Shown here: positions 40,575 to 50,578 of the stretch, in pieces
Layout: every line of letters begins with the position of its first letter
How positions within the stretch are numbered: the stretch's first letter is position 1
Source: Bowmanella denitrificans
Lineage (GTDB): Bacteria; Pseudomonadota; Gammaproteobacteria; Enterobacterales; Alteromonadaceae
Length of the DNA stretch: 64,000 nt
Assembly: GCF_002887595.1 (NCBI RefSeq)
Contig: NZ_PEBU01000008.1
Coordinates: forward strand, 186,001 to 250,000
Direction of reading: 5' to 3'
Notes under the pieces: generated by a model
The model's input: only the letters and a program-made list of their open reading frames with translations
The model's database searches: none
Told to the model about the DNA's origin: nothing
Translations under genes and position numbers: made by a program

Positions 40575-41936
40575 TTGGAACCGGCATTCGAATCACAATC
40601 CTCATACCAGCAGCTACAGGCTATTAATGACGCCCTGTCCAGCGGCATGTATGTGCACGTGCGCAAGATGCTCCATCATATGCCAGCGCCGGATGTGGCT
40701 TTTATGCTGGAGTCCACGCCAGCCAAGAGCCGAGCCGTGCTCTGGCAACTTATAGACCCTGAATTCCACGGTGATGTGCTGGAAGAGCTGTCCGAAGATG
40801 TGCGCAACGGCATCATCCGCCAGATGGTACCGGAAAAACTCGCGGACGCCCTGGAAGATATGGACACCGATGATTTGGCCGAGCTTTTGCGCGGTCTGCC
40901 GGATACCATTTTCCAGCAGGTACTGCACTCCATGGATGAACAGGACAGGGTCAGGGCCGAACAGGCACTGTCTTTCGGTGAGGGTACCGCCGGTTTTATT
41001 ATGAATACCGACACCATCACCCTGCGCCCGGAAGTGACCGTCGATGTGATCCTGCGCTATCTGCGTTTAAAAGGAGAAGTGCCGGAAGACACCGATGCCT
41101 TCTATGTGGTGAATCGTCACGACAAACTTATTGGGATTGTGCCGGTGATCCGCCTGCTGACCGCCACCTCAGATATGACGGTGGAGGAATTGATGGATGA
41201 AGACGCCGAAACCATTCCAGTGGACATGCCCGAGGGTGAAGTAGCTAAACTGTTCGAGCGCTACAACTGGATTTCTGCTCCTGTGGTGGATGGCGAAGAC
41301 AGGCTACTGGGCAGAATCACCATCGACGATGTGGTGGATATCATCCGTGAAGAAGCCGAACACAGCATGATGAGCATGGCCGGTTTGGATGACGAGGAAG
41401 ATACCTTCGCGCCGGTAATGAAAAGTACCGGCCGACGCTCTATCTGGCTGGGGGTTAATCTGGTCACGGCATTACTGGCGGCGATGGTCAGCGATTTATT
41501 CGAAGCCACCCTGAGTCAACTGGCCGTGCTGGCTATTCTCAATACCATTGTGCCCAGTATGGGTGGCGTGGCCGGTAACCAGACATTAACGCTGGTTATT
41601 CGGGGCATGGCGCTGGGCCATGTCAGTCCCAGTAACAGCCGTTGGCTGGTGAGTAAGGAACTGGCCATTGGTGCACTGAACGGCATTATCTGGGCTGTAC
41701 TGATTGCCGGTGTAGTGGCCATCTGGAAACAGGATCTGACCCTGGGCGGCATTATCGCCTTTGCCATGATGATCAATATGCTGGCGGCAGGACTTGCTGG
41801 CGCAACGCTGCCACTTTTGATGAAACGCCTGAAAATCGATCCGGCGCTGGCCGGTTCGGTTATTCTCACCACCATCACGGATGTGGTCGGTATTTTTGCC
41901 TTTTTAGGCACCGCCACGTTGTTGATGATGCCCTGA
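40575..41936 (+). CDS. mgtE: MgtE magnesium transporter
   Basis: Mg2+ channel-type transporter of 453 residues: N-terminal MgtE_N helical domain (about 30-130), paired CBS domains (about 135-255) that sense Mg2+, and a five-helix pore domain with GGVAGNQTLTLVIRGMALG and ATLPLLMKRL. The start is TTG 40575; no in-frame ATG or GTG lies between the upstream stop at 40527 and it. In many related genomes mgtE follows npr directly; here 8 kb separates them. Confidence 0.95.
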   Translation: MEPAFESQSSYQQLQAINDALSSGMYVHVRKMLHHMPAPDVAFMLESTPAKSRAVLWQLIDPEFHGDVLEELSEDVRNGIIRQMVPEKLADALEDMDTDDLAELLRGLPDTIFQQVLHSMDEQDRVRAEQALSFGEGTAGFIMNTDTITLRPEVTVDVILRYLRLKGEVPEDTDAFYVVNRHDKLIGIVPVIRLLTATSDMTVEELMDEDAETIPVDMPEGEVAKLFERYNWISAPVVDGEDRLLGRITIDDVVDIIREEAEHSMMSMAGLDDEEDTFAPVMKSTGRRSIWLGVNLVTALLAAMVSDLFEATLSQLAVLAILNTIVPSMGGVAGNQTLTLVIRGMALGHVSPSNSRWLVSKELAIGALNGIIWAVLIAGVVAIWKQDLTLGGIIAFAMMINMLAAGLAGATLPLLMKRLKIDPALAGSVILTTITDVVGIFAFLGTATLLMMP

Positions 41937-42054
41937 TGCTGTAACGGAAGCATCTGAAAAGCCATAATTTTTTTGCGGTTAAAGGCTTTTTGTCGTTATC
42001 TTGGTCTATCCTAAGGAGGCTGAACTTCCTTACCAATAACAGTGAGATAGACGC

Positions 42055-44037
42055 ATGGCAAAAGATCTGATGATAAAGACCAAGGCCAGTTATCTGGGGG
42101 CCGGCTTACTGGGTGCCGCCTTAGTAGTAATCTACCTGGTAATGCAATGGCTGGCGCTGCCCATTATTCAACAGGAAGTTGAACAAGAAGCCCTGGTCAG
42201 GGTGTCAGACAGCGCGGCGCAGTTGCGCAATGAACTGAATCAGGGTGCTATTCTCACCCAGAACCTGGCCGCTTTGGCGCAACATCTGCCGCTGGATGAC
42301 GCTCAGTTCAACAGCCTGATGCCGGTTCTAATCAACCAATTCGGCAACGCCAATATTGCCGGCGGCGGTATCTGGCCAGAACCCAATGCCTTTAATGCCA
42401 GTCAGTCCCGATACTCCTTTTTCTGGGCCCGTGACAATAGTGGCCGTCTGGTCAAATCCGATGATTACAACGACCCCAGTGGCAACGGCTACCACAATGA
42501 AAGCTGGTATCAGGCTGGTAAGCAGTTAAAAGCTGGCCAGTGTGGCTGGTCTGAAGCTTATGAGGATGCGGCCAGCGGTGTGGCTATGGTAACCTGCACG
42601 GTTGCCATTAAACGCCAGGGCAAATTCTGGGGGGTAGCCACGGTCGATCTGGTGCTATCCGGTTTAGCTGACTTGTTCCGCACCCAAAACAAAGCATCCG
42701 GCGGCTATATATTCTTGCTGGGTGCCAATGATCAGATCATCAGTTTCCCGGATATTCGCGACCAGCGCCTGGATATGCAAAATCTTCAACAGGTTGCCGG
42801 TCAGGACAAAAGTTTGCGCCCATTGCTGGAGGCTATTAGTCAGGGGAAAAGCATCAGTTCTTTGCCTGAAGGCGTGGTTCAGGGCGACACCAGCCTGCTG
42901 GCCCTACAGTCATTGCCGCAGGAAGGCATGAAGATGGGCCTGGTATTACCCAGTCAGGTGGTACAGGAGCCGGTTAGTCACCTGAGTTTCAGCCTGTATG
43001 GCACCCTTTTGCCACTCATCGCCTTGTTTGTTGGTTTACTGATTTTCTATGCTAACAAGGTGCTGGGGTGGGTTAATGAAACCACCGAACAGATACAACG
43101 GCTGATACGGGGCGGTGCGTCGGCCACTCTGAGTATTGATAAGCTGGACGAAATAGGCCTGTTGAAACAGGCGGTGAATAATTATGGCGAGCACCTTAAT
43201 GGTTTGCTGCGCCAAATCGCCGCTGAGGCGGCAGAATCCAAGCAACGAGCCGAAGAACTAAGCAGCATGGCTCACGATCTCAAAGACCGTGCAGAACATC
43301 AACTTAGTGAAAACAATATGCTGGCCGCCGCCATTAATCAGATGGCCAGTAGTGCAGCAGAAGTGGCCAATAATACCCGTACCACCTCCGACACGGTGGA
43401 TGACTCACAAGGCTTGGTAAAACGGCGTTTGCAGGATGTGGTGGCCAACAACCAGGCCAATCAGGAACTGGCCGGTGTGTTACAGCAAACCGCTGACATC
43501 ATTAACCGCCTGTCCGGTGATGCCCAGCAAATGGGCGCGGTGCTGGATGTAATCAAAGGCATATCAGAGCAAACCAACCTGTTGGCGTTAAATGCTGCCA
43601 TTGAAGCGGCCAGAGCCGGGGAACAAGGGCGCGGCTTTGCTGTGGTAGCCGACGAGGTACGTACCCTGGCAGGACGCTCACAGTCCTCTGCCAATGAAAT
43701 AGAGAATATGATTGCCCAGCTACAAAGTTCAGCCAAGCAAGGCGTGGATATTATCCTCAGCTCACAATCCCTGTCGGAACAAACTGTTGAGCGTTCCAAT
43801 AAGGTGATCGCTGGCTTTAATGAGATTGTCGAAGCATTCGGGGGCATCAGCGACAGCACCTCGCAGATCGCTACCGCCGCCAGCGAACAGGCCAAAGTGG
43901 CGAATGAAATTCACCGCCTGGCCGAGGGCATTCGCGAGAGTAATGAGATGAACTCCCGCGATGCCACGGCGCTAAGCGAGTTGAGTCGCTCGTCGACCGC
44001 CTTGTCTACCCGCCTGTATGAGCTGAGCCATCCCTGA
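42055..44037 (+). CDS. Methyl-accepting chemotaxis protein with periplasmic Cache-type sensor
   Basis: A 660-residue chemoreceptor: N-terminal membrane helix (about 13-33), periplasmic sensor of about 270 residues with PDC/Cache features ([39 protein letters not shown]), a second helix (about 315-335), a short linker and a cytoplasmic signalling hairpin whose tip reads [19 protein letters not shown]. No C-terminal CheR-tethering pentapeptide is seen. The ligand is unknown. Its last 32 bases overlap the convergent MFS gene. Confidence 0.93.
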   Translation: MAKDLMIKTKASYLGAGLLGAALVVIYLVMQWLALPIIQQEVEQEALVRVSDSAAQLRNELNQGAILTQNLAALAQHLPLDDAQFNSLMPVLINQFGNANIAGGGIWPEPNAFNASQSRYSFFWARDNSGRLVKSDDYNDPSGNGYHNESWYQAGKQLKAGQCGWSEAYEDAASGVAMVTCTVAIKRQGKFWGVATVDLVLSGLADLFRTQNKASGGYIFLLGANDQIISFPDIRDQRLDMQNLQQVAGQDKSLRPLLEAISQGKSISSLPEGVVQGDTSLLALQSLPQEGMKMGLVLPSQVVQEPVSHLSFSLYGTLLPLIALFVGLLIFYANKVLGWVNETTEQIQRLIRGGASATLSIDKLDEIGLLKQAVNNYGEHLNGLLRQIAAEAAESKQRAEELSSMAHDLKDRAEHQLSENNMLAAAINQMASSAAEVANNTRTTSDTVDDSQGLVKRRLQDVVANNQANQELAGVLQQTADIINRLSGDAQQMGAVLDVIKGISEQTNLLALNAAIEAARAGEQGRGFAVVADEVRTLAGRSQSSANEIENMIAQLQSSAKQGVDIILSSQSLSEQTVERSNKVIAGFNEIVEAFGGISDSTSQIATAASEQAKVANEIHRLAEGIRESNEMNSRDATALSELSRSSTALSTRLYELSHP

Positions 44038-45277
44038 TGGGGGCTGCAGGGCTCTGCTGCAGGGTACCCTGGCGGAAATAGAACAGAGTTATTAAGATGG
44101 CAGCGATGGGGATAAGCGACAAATAAAATGCCGTTTGTCCACTAAAGCTGCCAAACACCAGTCCGGTAATCATTGAACCTGTGGTGCCGCCCAGCGCCGA
44201 GAAAATCACTATCAACCCAGTCATCGCGGCATGTTGGATTTTGGGCAAAGATGACAACATAATAGAATTGATAGCCGGGTAGATGGGTGCCATAAACAAG
44301 CCAATCAATGGAAAAACAAAGGCCGCCAGCGGCGCATTACCCCAACTCATCTGTGCCTGCGGCATGGCCAGATTGGCCAGAGGCATGGAAACCAGCACCA
44401 ATGCCGCCATCGCCAGCAGACAAATATTCAGCAACACATACCAGTTGATTCGGGTCATCAATACCCCGGCGCCCAGTCTGCCTATGGCCAGACAGGCGGC
44501 AAAAATACTGGTCGCCTGCACGCTCATATCGGCGGGTAAGTGCAGAACCTGGTTATTAAAGGTGGGAAGCCAGGTGCCCAGCCCTTGTTCAATCAATACA
44601 TATAGAAAAGCAGATAGTACAAATACCAACACCAGCGGTTTAAGGGCTAATTTCAGCATGGCCAGAAAATCCTCCATGGGCCGGCTGCTCTGCTGAGGGA
44701 CAGGGTTGGCAAATGGTGTGCGCCACAGCAACAGGAAATTCAGCCCGCCCAACAAGGCCAGACACCAGTAAACGTTCAGCCAGTTGCTTGAAGCAGGATC
44801 ATCACCATCGATAAAGGCACCAAACAACCAGTAACCAGACAACACCCCCACCATAAAAATCCCTTCAATGGTATTCATAATGGATGCGTGCTGCTGCTTA
44901 TCGTCACTGATAAGCCCCACAGTGGAATACAACGACACTTTGACCAACCCAAAGGCACTGCCGACACAGAAAAACAGCACTTTGGTCATCCAGAATACCG
45001 GCAGCAGAGGCATTAACAGGCTAACCCCGGTGACCAGCAGGGTCCCCAGCATCATGGCGTTACGATAGCCAAACCTGGGCAAGTAAGCCGCCAGCATAAA
45101 AGACACCAGTGCAATTGGCAGATCCTTAAAGCCTTCCAGCACACTGGCAGCCTCTTTACTGACCCCATAACCGTTGATCACCTGCAATATCACAGTGCCC
45201 ACACTGTTGAGCAAAATAGCAAACAGGAAGTAGGTCAGCATGAGGGAATATTTTACTCTGACACTGTTGCTAATCAT
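44006..45277 (-). CDS. MFS permease of the disaccharide locus
   Basis: A 423-residue major-facilitator protein with 12 predicted helices. It lies divergent from the GH65 phosphorylase gene across 138 bp holding a LacI-type operator. The job inferred from context is inner-membrane uptake of an alpha-glucobiose delivered by the TonB receptor. No signature fixes the substrate. A predicted promoter uses the operator's TTGCAA as -35, with TAAACT 16 bp further on. Confidence 0.85.
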   Translation of the reverse strand: MISNSVRVKYSLMLTYFLFAILLNSVGTVILQVINGYGVSKEAASVLEGFKDLPIALVSFMLAAYLPRFGYRNAMMLGTLLVTGVSLLMPLLPVFWMTKVLFFCVGSAFGLVKVSLYSTVGLISDDKQQHASIMNTIEGIFMVGVLSGYWLFGAFIDGDDPASSNWLNVYWCLALLGGLNFLLLWRTPFANPVPQQSSRPMEDFLAMLKLALKPLVLVFVLSAFLYVLIEQGLGTWLPTFNNQVLHLPADMSVQATSIFAACLAIGRLGAGVLMTRINWYVLLNICLLAMAALVLVSMPLANLAMPQAQMSWGNAPLAAFVFPLIGLFMAPIYPAINSIMLSSLPKIQHAAMTGLIVIFSALGGTTGSMITGLVFGSFSGQTAFYLSLIPIAAILITLFYFRQGTLQQSPAAPIRDGSAHTGG

Positions 45278-45348
45278 CTGTATCTCCGTGCTGATAAAGA
45301 CAGGCAGTATTGCCCCGACCTATTTGAGTTTACCTAAATTTAACACAA

Positions 45349-45364
45349 TTGCAATCGATTGCAA
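45349..45364. promoter_or_regulatory. LacI-type operator TTGCAATCGATTGCAA between MFS and GH65 genes
   Basis: A perfect 16-bp palindrome with central CG, the LacI-family operator pattern. An identical copy lies upstream of the TonB receptor gene (52952-52967). Each half supplies a TTGCAA hexamer that can act as -35 for one of the divergent genes, so binding would repress both. Confidence 0.85.
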
Positions 45365-45415
45365 AAACAGCTAACCTTGTCACTATTGCTCCTCATTCCA
45401 AGGTTTATCGCTGCT

Positions 45416-47752
45416 ATGAACGTTTCACCCAAACACCTGCTTTTCACCCCTCAGCCCTGGCAACTTGAAACTGACCGGTTGATACCTGAACAAGCAATGT
45501 TGGAAGAAACCTTGTTTGCATTGGCCAATGGTTATCTGGGTACCCGGGGTACTATGGAAGAAGGGCCACAACCAGGCCAGCAAAGCTGCGAAGGCTCCTA
45601 TTTAAACGGCGTCTACCATAGCGAGAAAATCACCTATGGTGAGGTGGCCTATGGCTATGCCAGCCACAACCAGAAAATGCAGCAGGTCCCCAATGGCAAG
45701 ATAATGCAGTTAAGGTTGGACAATCAGCTGGTCAATCTGTCTGATGCCACAGCAGGTAAACGCTGGCTGGATTTTAGCTCCGCCAGTTTACACCGGCAAA
45801 TGCATTGGCAAAGTCCAACAGGCAAGCAAATTCTGCTGACCACCAGCCGTTTCGCGTCACTCAGTCAGCCGAATTTAATCTGTCAGCGCATGGAAATTGT
45901 GGCGCAGAATTTCAGTGGTGACGTTGATCTCAGCAGCCTGCTGGATGCCGCTTATCAGTTCAGCCCCAATAAGGATGATCCCAGAGTAGGCGTGCTCAGT
46001 CTGGATGACAGTCTGATGCTACACCAGCAACAGAGCACCGATGAACAAGCCTGGATGCTGCATCAGGTAAAAGACGGCCCCTTCCGTATTGCTTCAGCCA
46101 CCACTGTCAGTGCGTCACAGCCGGTCGACAATATCTCGCACATCAACAGCGATAAACAAGTTGGCCAGCAGTGGCGGTTTAAGCTGGAGCAAGGCGTTAA
46201 GCTGATCGTGGATAAATTTATCTGCTACCAACATGACCAGCAAATGGCGTTCGGTGAGCTACTCCTTTCTTGCCAGAATAAGTTGCAACAGGCCAGAACC
46301 ATGGGCTGGGACCAGATGCTGGCCGAGCATCAGCATCAGGTAGCCGAGTTCTGGCAAAATAGCGATGTGCAGATCAATGGTGACCCGGCATTGCAGCAAG
46401 GCATGCGTTTTAATCTACTGCATTTATTTATGTCCATTGGCAAGAACGGCCACTGCAATATGGGGGCAAAAGGGCTGACCGGACACGGTTATGATGGTCA
46501 TTATTTCTGGGACACCGAAATTTATATTCTGTCGGTGATGACCGCCACTAACCCGGAGCTAACCAAACAGTGCCTGACATTCCGCTATCGCACTTTGGAT
46601 GCAGCCCGTCAGCGTGCCCGGCAAATGTCCCATTCCCTTGGTGCGCTTTACCCCTGGCGCACCATTGGCGGCGACGAATGTTCGGCCTTTTTCCCGGCAG
46701 GCACCGCGCAGTATCACATTAACGCCGCCATTGCCCATGCCATTCGCAGCTATTTTACCGCCACGGCAGACTGGGCCTTTATGCAGGATATGGGCGCAGA
46801 AATGTTGTTTGAAACCGCCAGGCTGTGGCTTAGTCTGGGGCATTTTAACCGGCAAAAACAAGGTCGCTTCTGTATCGACGGAGTGACCGGGCCGGATGAA
46901 TATACCGCCATTGTCAGCAACAACTTCTACACCAATGCTATGGCCCAGGCACATCTGCGCTTTGCGGTACAAATTGCCGCTAAGTTCCAGGACAAAAATC
47001 GTCCTGCTTACCAATTGTTATGCAAAAGTATTGGCTTGAATGACGCCGAGATCTCAAGCTGGGCAAAAGCGGCAGACAATATGTATCTGCCTTATGATGC
47101 AGAGCTCGGCATCCATGCCCAGGATGACAGCTTTCTGGATAAAAAGCCCTGGGACTTTGCCAACACTCCCGCAGACAAATACCCTTTGCTGCTGCATTAC
47201 CATCCCCTGGTGATTTATCGCCACCAGGTGTTAAAACAAGCCGATGTGGTGCTGGCCATGTTTTTACTGGATGACGCCTTTGACCAGCAGCAAAAGGCCA
47301 GGAATCTGTCGTACTATGAGCCGCTCACTACCCATGATTCCACCTTGTCCAGTTGCATTCATAGCATTGAGTTTGCTGAAACCGGTCAGTATCAGCGCGC
47401 CTATGAATTTTTTCATGACAGCGTGCGTATGGACATAGATAACCGTCATGGGAACACTGAGTACGGTATCCATACTGCGTGTATGGCAGGCTCCTGGATG
47501 AGCATTGTGCAGGGCTTTGCCGGGCTGAGGATACGCCCGGATGAGCTGGCCTTCACACCGCATTTACCTGCCCACTGGGACAGTTACAGCTTCAATCTGC
47601 AATACCAGGGGCGGCACTTACAGGTTTCTGTAGCCAAAGACGGCGTGCGCTATCTTCTCAAGCAAGGTGCAGCGCTCAGCATCCGCCATCACCAGCAGGA
47701 ACTCACCCTAAGCAGCAACCAAACCCTGCATGTCGCAAAGGTGCAGTTATGA
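45416..47752 (+). CDS. GH65 alpha-glucoside (disaccharide) phosphorylase
   Basis: Cytoplasmic GH65 enzyme splitting an alpha-linked glucose disaccharide with phosphate into beta-glucose 1-phosphate and glucose. ATG 45416 gives 778 residues; the frame is open back to TTG 45359, next to the operator. The N-terminal beta-sandwich (LANGYLGTRG) precedes an (alpha/alpha)6 barrel with GHGYDGHYFWDTEIY and the general acid Glu495 in GVTGPDEYTAIVSNN. The acceptor-loop region reads YPWRTIGGDECS. I cannot separate maltose, kojibiose, nigerose and trehalose specificity. The 3' end overlaps pgmB by four bases. Confidence 0.9.
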   Translation: MNVSPKHLLFTPQPWQLETDRLIPEQAMLEETLFALANGYLGTRGTMEEGPQPGQQSCEGSYLNGVYHSEKITYGEVAYGYASHNQKMQQVPNGKIMQLRLDNQLVNLSDATAGKRWLDFSSASLHRQMHWQSPTGKQILLTTSRFASLSQPNLICQRMEIVAQNFSGDVDLSSLLDAAYQFSPNKDDPRVGVLSLDDSLMLHQQQSTDEQAWMLHQVKDGPFRIASATTVSASQPVDNISHINSDKQVGQQWRFKLEQGVKLIVDKFICYQHDQQMAFGELLLSCQNKLQQARTMGWDQMLAEHQHQVAEFWQNSDVQINGDPALQQGMRFNLLHLFMSIGKNGHCNMGAKGLTGHGYDGHYFWDTEIYILSVMTATNPELTKQCLTFRYRTLDAARQRARQMSHSLGALYPWRTIGGDECSAFFPAGTAQYHINAAIAHAIRSYFTATADWAFMQDMGAEMLFETARLWLSLGHFNRQKQGRFCIDGVTGPDEYTAIVSNNFYTNAMAQAHLRFAVQIAAKFQDKNRPAYQLLCKSIGLNDAEISSWAKAADNMYLPYDAELGIHAQDDSFLDKKPWDFANTPADKYPLLLHYHPLVIYRHQVLKQADVVLAMFLLDDAFDQQQKARNLSYYEPLTTHDSTLSSCIHSIEFAETGQYQRAYEFFHDSVRMDIDNRHGNTEYGIHTACMAGSWMSIVQGFAGLRIRPDELAFTPHLPAHWDSYSFNLQYQGRHLQVSVAKDGVRYLLKQGAALSIRHHQQELTLSSNQTLHVAKVQL

Positions 47753-48420
47753 GTATCCAAGCCGTAATTTTTGACCTGGACGGGGTGTTAACCGATACCG
47801 CTGAGTACCACTTCCTTGCTTGGTCAGCCCTGGCACACAAGCTTGGTGTGCCCTTTGACCGGCAAGACAACGAACAACTCAAAGGCGTCGACCGTATGGG
47901 ATCATTACAGTTTATTCTGGATAAAGGTGGCCTGCAGCTCCCCGGCGATGAAAAGGACATGCTGGCAAAAGCAAAGAACACACATTACCAGCAACTGATT
48001 GAAAATATCAGCCAAGCCGATTTATTTGACGGTGTTCACCCGCTGTTCAACCGCTTGAAACAGGCGGGAATCGCCATAGGCCTGGCGTCAGCCAGTAAGA
48101 ATGCTGCCATGGTGCTGAATAAGCTGGGAATCAGCGCAGCATTTGACTACGTAGCCGACGCCGCCGCCATAAGGCAAGGCAAACCCCATCCGGAAATCTT
48201 TCTGACCGTGGCTAAGGCGCTTGGTATACCAGCGCAACATTGTGTCGGGGTGGAAGATTCGCTGGCTGGCCTGCAAAGCATTCTCGACGCCGGTATGTAC
48301 GCTGTGGGCATAGGTGAAAAACAGCTGCTTAAAGACGCCAATCTGGTCTATGCACAGATAGGCCAACTGGATCTCGATGAGGTGTTGATGCTTGGGCGTA
48401 AAGCTCCGACTACAGGCTAA
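47749..48420 (+). CDS. pgmB: Beta-phosphoglucomutase
   Basis: HAD-superfamily enzyme turning beta-glucose 1-phosphate into glucose 6-phosphate, the expected partner of an inverting GH65 phosphorylase. The 223-residue product has nucleophile Asp9 and acid/base Asp11 in IFDLDGVLTDTAEYHF, the cap region, LASASKNA and VGVEDSLAGLQSI. It is translationally coupled to GH65 through a four-base overlap. Confidence 0.95.
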   Translation: MSIQAVIFDLDGVLTDTAEYHFLAWSALAHKLGVPFDRQDNEQLKGVDRMGSLQFILDKGGLQLPGDEKDMLAKAKNTHYQQLIENISQADLFDGVHPLFNRLKQAGIAIGLASASKNAAMVLNKLGISAAFDYVADAAAIRQGKPHPEIFLTVAKALGIPAQHCVGVEDSLAGLQSILDAGMYAVGIGEKQLLKDANLVYAQIGQLDLDEVLMLGRKAPTTG

Positions 48421-48525
48421 GGATAATTGGTCAGGGTCAATTTCAGCACTATATCTGCACAAATATTGTTCTACCAGACTACATAACGTAGAATCCGCGG
48501 CCATTTGTTAACCGGGAATAACGCG

Positions 48526-49392
48526 TTGAAGTTGTGGTGGCTATTTCTGTTGGTGTCTTTTTCGGGCTGGGGGCAAAGCATTACCTGGTTGGCGGATGCC
48601 GCACCGGGTTTTGACAAGCAAGTACGACTGGATGAGCAAACCCGCGATCTGATTTTACAGGACTTGCCGGATTTGCAAGTGCGCATCGAAATCAGCAATC
48701 CACAGCGGGCCATAAAGCTTCTGGCGCAACGCGATGATATTTGTGTGGGTGACAGAATTTACACGCCAGCCCGCCAGGAATTCAGCGTGGCAACCCAGCT
48801 TCCTCAGGTGGTGGTGCTGGGGCTGCGCTTATATGTGCGCGATACTGCCGCACGATTTCCCCAAATTCTGCACAAAGCCACAACTCAAGGGCTATCCATT
48901 GTTGATCTGCTGACAGAACAAGGAGCCGCTTTTAAACTGGGTATTGTGGAAGGTCGTTCCTATGGTGGAGCGGTAGACCAGGCACTGCGGCCGTTTCTGA
49001 CATCTGATTTACTCTATCGGCGGGCGGGCACAGACATGGGCGCCGGTGTCATTGCCATGCTTAGGTCAGAGCGTATTGATGCTTTACTGGAATTCCCCAA
49101 TATATATCAACTCTATGCCGGGCAATCAGGCCAGACAACAAGCCAAAGTTTCAGCCTGAAGGAAACGCCGGCTTATAATATTGGTTTTATCTTGTGCTCC
49201 AACAGTGAAACCGGGCGCTATGCTGCGGGCGTCCTGTCCAAGCGTATTGCCGTTTTGTCTCAGACTTCTGCGTATCTGCAAAGTCATCTGAATTGGTTTG
49301 ATGTTTCCTTGCATGCAGAGCTTACCCGCTATTACGACAAAGTGTATGGCACAACCTTTTCAAGCCAGCCCTCTGTAAGCTATGCCCGATGA
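48526..49392 (+). CDS. Periplasmic solute-binding-like protein in the sugar locus
   Basis: A 288-residue exported protein. I take TTG 48526, which has GGGA upstream and gives a Sec signal (KLWWLFLLVSFSGWGQS); TTG 48505 is the alternative. The rest resembles family-3 type (amino-acid/ABC-like) substrate-binding proteins of the uncharacterised kind found singly in marine bacteria: ITWLADAAPGF at the start and KLGIVEGRSYGGAVDQAL as domain hinge. No ABC permease or ATPase accompanies it. The link to sugar use is by position only, 105 bp after pgmB. Confidence 0.7.
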   Translation: MKLWWLFLLVSFSGWGQSITWLADAAPGFDKQVRLDEQTRDLILQDLPDLQVRIEISNPQRAIKLLAQRDDICVGDRIYTPARQEFSVATQLPQVVVLGLRLYVRDTAARFPQILHKATTQGLSIVDLLTEQGAAFKLGIVEGRSYGGAVDQALRPFLTSDLLYRRAGTDMGAGVIAMLRSERIDALLEFPNIYQLYAGQSGQTTSQSFSLKETPAYNIGFILCSNSETGRYAAGVLSKRIAVLSQTSAYLQSHLNWFDVSLHAELTRYYDKVYGTTFSSQPSVSYAR

Positions 49393-49448
49393 AAGAGCAA
49401 GATTCGCAACGGTAAGCATAACTCCAACTGGTTTTGCGCCAATACAGA

Positions 49449-50468
49449 TCAAAGTGCTTTGCGGCTGGATTCACGCACCACAAGCTGCACATCCATGACT
49501 TGTGAACGCACGGTTTTACCGGCCAGTTTGTCTAACAATTTACGCACCAGCAATTTGCCCCCTTCCAGCGTCTGCTGCCGGATAGTGGTGAGTGAAGGAT
49601 GGCAGAACATCGACAAGGCCACATCGTCAAACCCAACCATGGCGATATCTGCAGGGATGTGTCTGCCCGCTTCAATCAGCTTTTTCATTGCACCCAGCGC
49701 AATCACATCGCTAACCGCAAAAATACCGTCCACGTCCCCTGCGCCATTTTCCAACAGGCGGGTTGCACTGCGATAACCCGCTTCGCTGGTGAAATCGGTT
49801 TCCAGTCTGAGCGATTCATCCACCTGGATACCGGCTTGCTGCAGGGCCAGACAATAGCCCTGCCAGCGCTGCTCCATTTCGCTGTGACTGGTGTCGCCCA
49901 GAAAGGCAATACGCCGGCAGCCCTGGTTAAGTAAATGGTTAACGGCCAGAAAGGCGCCCATCTTATTGTCGCTACCAACGGTACAATACTGACTGTCCGG
50001 TAACATTGCCCCCCACACCACAAAAGGACAATCCTGTTCGGCCAAACGATCAATGCGCGCATCATGCTCCCCCTGCCCGATGACAATCAGGCCGTCGGCA
50101 CGTTTGGAATCGAAGTAGTAGTCGCGCCAATCGTCTGAGGCGGTGCGGGTATTAGACAGCAACATGTCGTAACCATGACGAGTCAGTTCATCGGCAATGG
50201 CACCCAGCATATCCAACAGCCAGGGATCAGAAATACCCTGTTCGGTGCGCTCTTTGAACAACACCACCACGGCAATCACCATGGTTTTCTGGGTACGCAA
50301 TGCCCGGGCTTTAGCATTGATCTTAAAATTATGTTCACGGGCCACTTGCTGAATCTTATGCCGGGTTTTTTCGGCAATCAGCGGGTTGTCATTCAGCGCG
50401 CGGGAAACGGTGGACTCGGAAACGCCAAGGAGTTTGGCAATATCGGCAATGCTTTTGGCGCGCGTCAT
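49449..50468 (-). CDS. LacI-family transcriptional regulator of the disaccharide locus
   Basis: A 339-residue LacI/GalR repressor: N-terminal HTH (IADIAKLLGVSESTVSRALNDNPLI, broken here for length only by family layout), hinge helix near residue 50-57 and a periplasmic-binding-like sensor domain (VMVGFDDVALS near the C-terminus). It presumably binds the identical palindromes at 45349 and 52952, the only such sites seen. Its own upstream region (50469-50578) has no copy, so autoregulation is not evident. Confidence 0.9.
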   Translation of the reverse strand: MTRAKSIADIAKLLGVSESTVSRALNDNPLIAEKTRHKIQQVAREHNFKINAKARALRTQKTMVIAVVVLFKERTEQGISDPWLLDMLGAIADELTRHGYDMLLSNTRTASDDWRDYYFDSKRADGLIVIGQGEHDARIDRLAEQDCPFVVWGAMLPDSQYCTVGSDNKMGAFLAVNHLLNQGCRRIAFLGDTSHSEMEQRWQGYCLALQQAGIQVDESLRLETDFTSEAGYRSATRLLENGAGDVDGIFAVSDVIALGAMKKLIEAGRHIPADIAMVGFDDVALSMFCHPSLTTIRQQTLEGGKLLVRKLLDKLAGKTVRSQVMDVQLVVRESSRKAL

Positions 50469-50532
50469 GGATCAGCTTATTCAGATGGGTGTTGGGGCAA
50501 GGTTATCAAATTGCCCCACCGGTGGAAAAGCG

Positions 50533-50559
50533 AAAGGTGGCTGCGAGCTGCCACCTTTT
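50533..50559 (-). terminator. Terminator after the TonB receptor gene
   Basis: AAAGGTGGC (50533-50541) pairs with GCCACCTTT (50550-50558), about 20 bp beyond the receptor stop and upstream of the LacI gene. It isolates the two same-strand transcripts. Confidence 0.8.
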
Positions 50560-50578
50560 GTTATTTCTATCAACGACT

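Noticed and set aside
45416-47752. Calling the GH65 enzyme specifically maltose or kojibiose phosphorylase
   Set aside because: The acceptor loop cannot be assigned to a specificity group without a phylogeny.
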